Below, one piece after another: positions 1 to 4,322 of a stretch of DNA of 5,081 nt. The position numbers and the translations under genes are program-made. Origin of the DNA: Acidobacteriota bacterium (GTDB taxonomy: Bacteria; Acidobacteriota; Blastocatellia; Pyrinomonadales; Pyrinomonadaceae); the NCBI GenBank assembly GCA_003222935.1, contig QHXL01000307.1, positions 14,161 through 19,241 on the forward strand, in the 5' to 3' direction. The notes beneath the pieces are model-generated. The model searched no databases and was not told the origin of the DNA. It worked only from the letters and a program-made list of their open reading frames with translations. The stretch's first letter is position 1, and every line of letters starts with the position of its first letter.

Positions 1-343
1 CCTTAATCAAGCACAGGACCCAAAGAATGAGAATTACCAAACAGAGCAGCAGCCACAACAAATAAGACAGAATGCCGGCAATAGCTGCGAGTGAATCGGA
101 AACCATTCCCAGAACGAGCACCAGGACGGTAATGACGACGCTAAAAACAATAGCGAGAACAACGATCAGCACGTTCAGCAAAATCGACTGCATTGCATGA
201 AACTTGACGAGACGACTGTCTTTTTCGATTAGGAAAAAGATCAAGCCGGAAAGCCAGCCGAAGACATAAGACAGTAGCGATGCGACGTTTTCGTCTAATC
301 CAGTGCTGGATTTGCCGGTTTGAACGGGCGGCGGGTTTTGCAT
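1..343 (-). CDS. DUF4870 / Tic20-like small membrane protein (3' end outside window)
   Basis: Reading the minus strand from the ATG at 343-341 gives 114 codons with no stop before the window edge, so the C-terminus is missing. The first ~20 residues are polar and proline-rich (MQNPPPVQTG...). Three hydrophobic segments follow, at about residues 21-39, 52-80 and 85-112, the later ones rich in Val/Leu/Ile. Between the first two lies a charged loop and the motif VKFHAMQSILLN (residues 46-57), which matches the conserved V(K/R)FHAxQS of DUF4870/Tic20-like proteins as I remember the family. These are usually 100-130 residues, so only a short tail should be missing. Molecular function is unknown for the bacterial members; location is the cytoplasmic membrane. 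The start is supported by an AGGAG (353-357 on the complement) 9 nt upstream. The gene is divergent from purS and is probably not functionally tied to it. Confidence 0.8.
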   Translation of the reverse strand, partial: MQNPPPVQTGKSSTGLDENVASLLSYVFGWLSGLIFFLIEKDSRLVKFHAMQSILLNVLIVVLAIVFSVVITVLVLVLGMVSDSLAAIAGILSYLLWLLLCLVILILWVLCLIK

Positions 344-511
344 TATAAGTTTCTCCTAAGAAGTTTGAAAATCTAGGCTGCCTCGACCGCCCCTGTGCGC
401 CAATCAAGACAGAAGGCCCTTGGCCTCTTGCTACAAGGCGGAGATATTAAGCCAACAGCTAATTTTCACGCAATTATTTTGTCTTGTTTTTCACGGAGAT
501 AAATAACCTCG
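344..511. promoter_or_regulatory. Divergent intergenic region between the DUF4870 gene and purS
   Basis: These 168 bp separate two genes that are read away from each other, so promoters for both must lie here or overlap its edges. The part next to purS (about 445-490) is AT-rich and the middle is GC-richer. I could not find a convincing -35/-10 pair at normal spacing on either strand, nor a recognisable purine riboswitch or PurR-type operator. A small perfect stem, AGGCC-CTT-GGCCT (414-426), is present but is too short to assign a role. The purS ribosome binding site is probably GGAG at 495-498, 13 nt before the ATG. Confidence 0.4.
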
Positions 512-757
512 ATGAAAGCCAAAGTATACGTAAACTTGAAGTCAGGCGTGCTGGATCCTCAAGGTAAGGCGATCCAACATTCCGTCGAATTGCTCGGGTT
601 CTCAGGGATTTCCGACGTGCGCCAGGGGAAGTACTTCGAGATCGCGCTCGACGGTTCGGTCGACGACAGTCAGGCGCGGGAATCGGTCGAAAAGATTGCC
701 CGTGAGGTGCTGTCGAACCCTATTATTGAAGAGTATCGAGTAGAGATTGAGTCGTAA
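512..757 (+). CDS. purS: Phosphoribosylformylglycinamidine synthase subunit PurS
   Basis: PurS is the small structural subunit of the three-part FGAM synthase (PurS-PurQ-PurL), which converts FGAR, glutamine and ATP to FGAM in the fourth step of de novo purine synthesis in the cytosol. PurS dimers bridge the glutaminase PurQ and the synthetase PurL. The 81-residue length is typical. The N-terminal strand (KAKVYVNLKSGVLDPQGKAI), the LGF at about residues 28-30 and the VRQGKYFEI stretch match the family pattern of V.v.lK.GvlDPqG...lGf...vr.GK. The C-terminal IEEYRVEIES is also typical. The ATG at 512 fits the known N-terminus and has GGAG 13 nt upstream. purQ follows after an unusually long 129-bp gap that contains an inverted repeat. 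Confidence 0.93.
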   Translation: MKAKVYVNLKSGVLDPQGKAIQHSVELLGFSGISDVRQGKYFEIALDGSVDDSQARESVEKIAREVLSNPIIEEYRVEIES

Positions 758-765
758 TGCAAGGA

Positions 766-853
766 AGATCTCAAGTTTCAGATTAGAACGATTAAGATTA
801 GATCCAACAAGGGGCTCAAGCAGGTTTGAGATCTAAGATCTGAAAATCTGAGG
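766..853. repeat. Interrupted inverted repeat with heptad-like arms between purS and purQ
   Basis: Two perfect inverted segments pair across the gap: AGATCTCAA (766-774) with TTGAGATCT (826-834), and TTTCAGAT (776-783) with ATCTGAAA (838-845). The second pair is an alternative partner and does not stack on the first. The right arm reads as consecutive 7-mers TTTGAGA (825), TCTAAGA (832), TCTGAAA (839), then after one extra A, TCTGAGG (847). The left arm shows a looser version of the reverse complement (AGATCTC, AAGTTTC, AGATTAG from 766). The element lies wholly between the purS stop and the purQ ribosome binding site (AGGGAG, 871-876), so purSQ mRNA would carry it. There is no T-run after the stem, so it does not look like an intrinsic terminator. 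Confidence 0.6.
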
Positions 854-886
854 TCCTATTAGATTGACTAAGGGAGATTTAGGAAC

Positions 887-1588
887 GTGAAATTCGGCGT
901 CATAGTTTTTCCAGGATCGAATTGCGACCACGACGCTTATCACGTGATTTCAAAGCACGTGGGTCAGCCAGTCGATTTCATCTGGCATCGCGATACGGAT
1001 CTTAGCTCTTACGACGCGGTGATCATTCCTGGTGGCTTTTCTTACGGCGACTACTTGCGCGCAGGGGCACTCGCACGCTTTTCACCCGTGATGAACTCCG
1101 TGAAAAAGTTTGCCGACAGTGGGCGTTTTGTTTTGGGTATCTGTAACGGTTTTCAGATTCTATGTGAGGCCGGCTTGCTCCCCGGGGCTTTGATTCGCAA
1201 CCGGGATCTCCACTTCATTTGCGAACATGTGAACGTTCGCACTGAAACTATCGACAGTCCTTTTACCAACGAGTTGACACGCGGAAGTGTGCTCCGCATT
1301 CCAATTGCACACGCAGAAGGAAACTACGTTTGCGACGACGCAACCCTCGACGAACTACAGAACGAGGACCGGATTGTATTTCGATATTGCGACCGCGCGG
1401 GGAACGTGACTGCGGAATCAAATCCAAATGGAGCGCGCGACAACATCGCAGGCATCTGCAATCGTGGCCGCAACGTTCTGGGTTTGATGCCCCATCCGGA
1501 ACGTGCCTGTGAAGACTTACTTGGATCGAGCGATGGTCGCGATATCTTCAGATCACTTGCTGCGACACTGGCTGCTGTTGTCGTCTGA
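887..1588 (+). CDS. purQ: Phosphoribosylformylglycinamidine synthase subunit PurQ (glutaminase)
   Basis: PurQ is the class I glutamine amidotransferase subunit of FGAM synthase: it hydrolyses glutamine and passes ammonia to PurL. The 233-residue length is normal for the family (about 220-235). Visible landmarks are the N-terminal [13 protein letters not shown] (residues 5-17), [14 protein letters not shown] (48-61), the nucleophile elbow GICNGFQ with Cys86, and the MPHPER stretch with His203 and Glu205, completing a Cys-His-Glu triad. IAHAEGNY upstream of the triad is also typical. The start is GTG at 887, giving the expected KFGVIVFPG start; AGGGAG at 871-876 lies 10 nt before it. The gene follows purS. 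purL, the usual next gene, is absent here and the next gene is an unrelated thiol-disulfide protein 17 nt downstream. Confidence 0.95.
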   Translation: MKFGVIVFPGSNCDHDAYHVISKHVGQPVDFIWHRDTDLSSYDAVIIPGGFSYGDYLRAGALARFSPVMNSVKKFADSGRFVLGICNGFQILCEAGLLPGALIRNRDLHFICEHVNVRTETIDSPFTNELTRGSVLRIPIAHAEGNYVCDDATLDELQNEDRIVFRYCDRAGNVTAESNPNGARDNIAGICNRGRNVLGLMPHPERACEDLLGSSDGRDIFRSLAATLAAVVV

Positions 1589-1605
1589 CAACATCTTCGA
1601 CCCAT

Positions 1606-2301
1606 ATGAAAAGTAAAACTCCTTTCATTATCATTCTGCTGGTATTGGCAGTGGCCATTGGTGGAGCCTGGTACCTGAAAAAGGCTGCGACTAGCCAGGG
1701 TCATGGCGCCATCTCGAATAGGACACCTGCTAGTAACACGACGCCACCGCCAGCCACTGCCGGTGTGAATGGAGCCGAACCGCCACACACACTTGGTCCA
1801 ACCAGTGCCAAGGTCCATCTGGAGGAGTTTGGTGACTTTGAGTGTCCTCCCTGCGGACTGCTTCACCCGATCCTGCAGCAGATGCAGACTGAGTTTAGCG
1901 ATCGATTGCAGATTACATTCAGAGAGTTTCCCCTGGTTCCGACTCACCAGCATGCAATGGCGGCGGCCAGTGCGGCTGAAGCTGCAGCGCTGCAAGGAAA
2001 GTTCTGGGAGATGCACGACCTTCTCTACGAACATCAAAAGGACTGGCACGAAGTATTCGATGTACGTCCAATTTTCGAAGGCTATGCGAAACAGATCGGA
2101 TTAGACGTCGAACGCTACAAGCGGGATGTAAATAGCGACCCGGTTGCTGACCGCATTATTCAGGACGGCAAACGCGGTCACTATCTTGGCGTCAAAGGTA
2201 CGCCAACAGTTTTTCTGAATGGACGTGAAGTACCTTTTGAATCGTTACCCGCGGATAAACTTCGAGTCTTGATCAACAGCGAACTCTCCGGCAGCAAATG
2301 A
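1606..2301 (+). CDS. Membrane-anchored DsbA-family thiol:disulfide oxidoreductase
   Basis: This 231-residue protein has two N-terminal lysines followed by a single hydrophobic segment (about residues 6-24), then a Pro/Thr/Ala-rich linker (about 30-62), then a thioredoxin-fold domain of the DsbA/Thioredoxin_4 type (about 66-228). The active site is GDFECPPC with Cys80 and Cys83, and the cis-proline loop is GTPTVFLNG with Pro200. An alpha-helical insert rich in Ala ([19 protein letters not shown] region) lies between them, as in DsbA relatives. The fused anchor predicts a catalytic domain outside the cytoplasm that donates disulfides to secreted proteins. The stop overlaps the start of the VKOR gene (ATGA), which suggests VKOR reoxidises it. 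The ATG at 1606 is 17 nt after purQ and has no visible Shine-Dalgarno sequence, but it places the positive residues right before the membrane segment. A reductive or isomerase role is possible but less likely given the partner. Confidence 0.88.
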   Translation: MKSKTPFIIILLVLAVAIGGAWYLKKAATSQGHGAISNRTPASNTTPPPATAGVNGAEPPHTLGPTSAKVHLEEFGDFECPPCGLLHPILQQMQTEFSDRLQITFREFPLVPTHQHAMAAASAAEAAALQGKFWEMHDLLYEHQKDWHEVFDVRPIFEGYAKQIGLDVERYKRDVNSDPVADRIIQDGKRGHYLGVKGTPTVFLNGREVPFESLPADKLRVLINSELSGSK

Positions 2302-2765
2302 CCATTGAAAGTTCAACGCTTTCGAAACCGTCAAGCCTCGCAGCGAAGCGCCGAAACCTGTTCTACATCGCTATCGCATTACTCTCTCTTGTCGGTCTCG
2401 CAGACTCAATCTACCTCACTGTCCAACACATAACTGGCGAGAGTGTGCGCTGCACGATTATCTCGGGTTGTTCGGAGGTATTGAGTAGTTCGTACGCAGT
2501 TATCGGCGGCTACCCTTTGGCGTCCATTGGCGCCTTCGCCTACTTCAGTGTTTTCAGCCTGGCAATACTGGCGGTCTTCGGATACCGGCTGGCGGGACAG
2601 TTGTTGTTGCCTGTGGTGTTGGCGATGTGCCTGGTTAGTCTCTGGCTCATCTATTTGCAGGCCTTTGTTATCCGACACTTTTGCCAGTTCTGTTTGTTGT
2701 CTGCCGGGATCACCTTCACGATGACGGTGTTGGTCTTAGTGAACTGGCGCCTCAACAGGCGTTAG
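2298..2765 (+). CDS. Vitamin K epoxide reductase (VKOR) family membrane protein, DsbB-like
   Basis: Bacterial VKOR homologues take electrons from a thioredoxin-fold partner and pass them to quinone, replacing DsbB. The 155-residue product has a short polar cytoplasmic N-terminus and about four hydrophobic helices (roughly residues 21-42, 74-94, 100-122, 131-150). All four expected cysteines are present: Cys52 and Cys58 in the loop after helix 1 (RCTIISGC, spacing x5) and the quinone-site CxxC at Cys129/Cys132 (FCQFC). The SIG of PLASIG (residues 76-78) fits the conserved Ser-x-x-Gly region. Cysteine spacing closely matches the structurally known Synechococcus VKOR, in which the thioredoxin domain is fused at the C-terminus; here it is the separate upstream gene. 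The 4-nt ATGA overlap implies translational coupling, and no independent ribosome binding site is seen. Confidence 0.92.
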   Translation: MTIESSTLSKPSSLAAKRRNLFYIAIALLSLVGLADSIYLTVQHITGESVRCTIISGCSEVLSSSYAVIGGYPLASIGAFAYFSVFSLAILAVFGYRLAGQLLLPVVLAMCLVSLWLIYLQAFVIRHFCQFCLLSAGITFTMTVLVLVNWRLNRR

Positions 2766-2770
2766 TTTTT
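2746..2770 (+). terminator. Candidate intrinsic terminator overlapping the VKOR stop codon
   Basis: A perfect 5-bp stem CGCCT (2748-2752) / AGGCG (2757-2761) with a CAAC tetraloop can be extended by two G-T pairs (2747-2762, 2746-2763). It is followed after AG by five T residues (2766-2770). The stop codon TAG (2763-2765) sits between stem and T-run. The position is right for ending the purS-purQ-dsbA-VKOR unit. The stem is short and the T-run brief, so efficiency may be modest. Confidence 0.45.
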
Positions 2771-2840
2771 AACGACTCAAACATCCATCCACAGTTTAAG
2801 CAGATGGCCGATATGTTTTAGAGCCTCCTGCAAAACTCTT

Positions 2841-2950
2841 CGACGCGTAGCGTCGGCTGAGTTTAGACCGGCTTTTCAAAGCCGGGAGATAAGGGCGACA
2901 GAAGGGCGTCGCTTAGCGACGCATGAGTTTAGCGAAACCGGTTGCCGGGA
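2841..2950. repeat. Two-copy hairpin module in the 2766-3041 gene-free stretch
   Basis: This 276-bp gap has no supportable gene. It contains three perfect stem-loops: CGACGC-GTA-GCGTCG (2841-2855), CCGGCTTT-TC-AAAGCCGG (2868-2885) and GCGTCGC-TTA-GCGACGC (2906-2922). The pieces form two copies of one module: a GCGTCG-type hairpin, then TGAGTTTAG (2858-2866 and 2924-2932), then ACCGG...GCCGGGA (2867-2887 and 2937-2950). The repeat distance is 63-66 bp. None of the stems is followed by a T-run on either strand, so they are not classical terminators. The arrangement resembles dispersed REP/BIME-like elements or a structured RNA. The rest of the gap (2766-2840, 2951-3025) shows no clear feature to me beyond the leader and ribosome binding site of the next gene. 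Confidence 0.65.
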
Positions 2951-3041
2951 TTCACCTGCATTTGAACCTATGGTTTTCCGCGTGTAAGGTATTCACTTCA
3001 ATAACCGCCCTAATGAAATAAGTAAGAAAGGTGATTCTGAA

Positions 3042-3470
3042 ATGGATCAGCAAAACCCAACCGTTTCTGACCTCTTTCGCGGCGCGCAGGCGGCGAGAGT
3101 TGCCCATCCGGATTGGTCATACAAACAAATCAAAGACTTCATCGTGAAGGAGTTTTCTAACAGCAGCTTCCCGCCGCTTAACACCCTGACAATTCCTGAA
3201 CAGGACGACAAGGCGCCTGAAGAAGACTGGACCGCCGGTCTGCCGATCATTCGACGCGGCATTCAGTTTCAGGATTGGAAAGAAATTGCTGACGGAATCA
3301 TTTTGAGTTTGGAACAGACTGAAAACTACCAGCGCGCGCGTGGGCCGGAAGGCGATAGAGACGACTGGCACAACCGCAACGTCGGCATAAATGAAGCAAC
3401 AACGAAAGCGGTAGGGAAGTGGATGCCGGCTGAGCTGTTGGAACTGGCGGAACGGAATGCGAAGAAGTGA
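3042..3470 (+). CDS. Hypothetical protein, 142 aa, soluble
   Basis: I do not recognise this family. The product is 142 residues with no signal peptide, no membrane segment and no cysteine. It has five tryptophans (25, 63, 79, 109, 127). The N-terminal part (about 8-38) looks helical, with HPDWSYKQIKDFIVKEF; a Pro/Asp/Glu-rich linker (about 43-62) follows; a second part (about 66-142) has IQFQDWKEIADGIILSLEQ and a charged, helical C-terminus ending NAKK. It is likely a real gene: AAAGGTG (3027-3033) lies 8 nt before the ATG, the frame stays open for its full length, and composition matches its neighbours. It stands alone between two repeat-bearing gaps, so context offers little. The sulfite-oxidase-like gene begins 88 bp downstream in the same direction, but a shared role cannot be inferred. 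Confidence 0.75.
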   Translation: MDQQNPTVSDLFRGAQAARVAHPDWSYKQIKDFIVKEFSNSSFPPLNTLTIPEQDDKAPEEDWTAGLPIIRRGIQFQDWKEIADGIILSLEQTENYQRARGPEGDRDDWHNRNVGINEATTKAVGKWMPAELLELAERNAKK

Positions 3471-3546
3471 TCTTTGTGCTTTGTGCTTTGATCTTTGTGC
3501 TTTGTGCGGCTACAAAGTTCCAAGCACAAAGTACTAAGTACAAAGT
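3471..3546. repeat. Opposed arrays of 7-bp repeats forming a long imperfect inverted repeat
   Basis: Directly after the stop at 3468-3470, five consecutive 7-mers of the type (T/G)CTTTG(T/A) run from 3471 to 3505. After a short turn (3506-3511) five 7-mers of the reverse-complement type run from 3512 to 3546: ACAAAGT (3512, 3526, 3540) alternating with TCCAAGC (3519) and ACTAAGT (3533). An 18-bp exact direct repeat, GATCTTTGTGCTTTGTGC, lies within the left arm and its edge (3469-3486 and 3490-3507; period 21 = three units). The transcript could fold into an imperfect hairpin of about 35 bp per arm. It fills almost the whole gap before the next start at 3559. Confidence 0.8.
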
Positions 3547-3558
3547 CCGGCTTTGCCT

Positions 3559-4239
3559 ATGAGTTTCCTCAATAACCTTTTCAACGATCCCGAGTATCAA
3601 ACAACAGATCCGCGTAAACCTGAAGAGCTCGATGATTCGGACATCATCATCAGCCCTGACACGCGGCGCGACAATCGAATGCCGCCCGGGCAATCGCGCA
3701 CGAAGAAGTGGCCCGTACTCGACGCTCATGGAACGCCGGAAGTTGATCTTGCTACCTGGACATTCGAAGTTGACGGCCTGGTCGAGCGCCCGGTGAAATG
3801 GTCACTCGATGAATTCATGCAGCTTCCGCCGGTGCGCGTGTACGCTGACTTTCACTGCGTCACCCGCTGGTCTCGTCTCGATAATGTCTGGGGTGGCGTT
3901 GCTACTCGCGAAGTAGCCCGACTCGCCGGCGTAAAACCGGAAGCGAAATTTGTGCTCGCTTTGGCCCACGACTACGGTTGGACCACAAACGTCCCTATCG
4001 AATATTTTCTTAATGCCGACTCGCTCTTCGCCTGGTCCCATGACGGTCAACCAATTCCTCCGCAACATGGCGGACCGGTTCGATTGATCATTCCGCAGCT
4101 GTACGCGTGGAAGTCGGCCAAGTGGGTTAAGGGCGTGCGGTTCCTCGAACACGATGAGGCCGGCTTCTGGGAGGAAGGGGGCTACCACATGCGAGGTGTA
4201 CCCTGGGGTCCCGGCGACGGCGAGAGATTTCGCTGGTAG
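3559..4239 (+). CDS. Sulfite oxidase-like molybdopterin oxidoreductase, cytosolic (YuiH-type)
   Basis: This 226-residue protein matches the oxidoreductase molybdopterin-binding domain of the sulfite oxidase family (COG2041). Visible features: WTFEVDGLVERPVKWSLDEF (about 67-86), typical of the domain entry; DFHCVTRWS with the probable molybdenum-ligating Cys100; HGGPVR (170-175), a cofactor-contacting motif; and YAWKSAKWVKGV (182-193) near the cofactor. The C-terminus GFWEEGGYHMRGVPWG is typical of the short YuiH-like branch. No signal peptide or Tat motif is seen, unlike MsrP/YedY, and no heme partner (MsrQ) is adjacent, so a cytosolic location is inferred and the substrate is unknown. I chose the ATG at 3559 over the in-frame TTG at 3553, since MSFLNNLF fits a native start; neither has a clear ribosome binding site. 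The heptad repeat ends 12 nt upstream. Confidence 0.9.
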   Translation: MSFLNNLFNDPEYQTTDPRKPEELDDSDIIISPDTRRDNRMPPGQSRTKKWPVLDAHGTPEVDLATWTFEVDGLVERPVKWSLDEFMQLPPVRVYADFHCVTRWSRLDNVWGGVATREVARLAGVKPEAKFVLALAHDYGWTTNVPIEYFLNADSLFAWSHDGQPIPPQHGGPVRLIIPQLYAWKSAKWVKGVRFLEHDEAGFWEEGGYHMRGVPWGPGDGERFRW

Positions 4240-4243
4240 TTTC

Positions 4244-4320
4244 AAATGTCCGACGAACTTTAGTTTGTCGAAGTCTTAACTAGCGAAACCAAACGACAAA
4301 CTGAAGTTTATCGGACATTT
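4244..4320. repeat. 27-bp inverted repeat with palindromic arms before the NUDIX gene
   Basis: The left arm (4244-4270) and right arm (4294-4320) are inverted copies matching at 24 of 27 positions, with a 23-bp spacer. Two of the three mismatches would be G-U pairs in RNA. Each arm also contains its own imperfect palindrome: CGACGAACT-TT-AGTTTGTCG (4251-4270) and CGACAAACT-GA-AGTTTATCG (4294-4313), each 8 of 9 pairs. The sequence can therefore form either one long hairpin or two small ones. It starts 4 nt after the upstream stop codon and ends 2 nt before the next ATG. No T-run follows, so it is not a typical terminator. The arrangement resembles BIME-like or miniature mobile elements. Confidence 0.85.
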
Positions 4321-4322
4321 CT

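Noticed and set aside
414..426. AGGCC-CTT-GGCCT stem as a terminator or operator
   Set aside because: Only 5 bp, no T-run on either strand and located between divergent genes where no terminator is expected.
344..511. Purine riboswitch or PurR operator upstream of purS
   Set aside because: I could not find the conserved loop motifs of a purine riboswitch or a PUR-box-like palindrome.
1324..2049. Long minus-strand open frame (241 aa) opposite purQ and the DsbA-like gene
   Set aside because: It overlaps two well-supported plus-strand genes, has no ribosome binding site or recognisable domain, and its composition (Arg/Ser/Gln-rich) is that of a shadow frame.
2962..2990. Promoter TTGAAC - 17 bp - TAAGGT upstream of the 142-aa gene
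   Set aside because: Spacing is ideal but only 4 of 6 and 3 of 6 consensus bases match, a level expected by chance in a region this size.
3471..3546. CRISPR array
   Set aside because: Units are 7 bp in direct tandem with no spacers, and the second half is in inverted orientation; no cas genes nearby.
3553..3558. TTG at 3553 as the start of the molybdopterin enzyme
   Set aside because: It adds only two residues (MP) before an in-frame ATG, with no better ribosome binding site; the ATG at 3559 is preferred.
3298..3729. Minus-strand open frames across the 142-aa gene, the heptad array and the molybdopterin gene
   Set aside because: They translate the repeat into low-complexity sequence and oppose two better-supported genes; no family resemblance.
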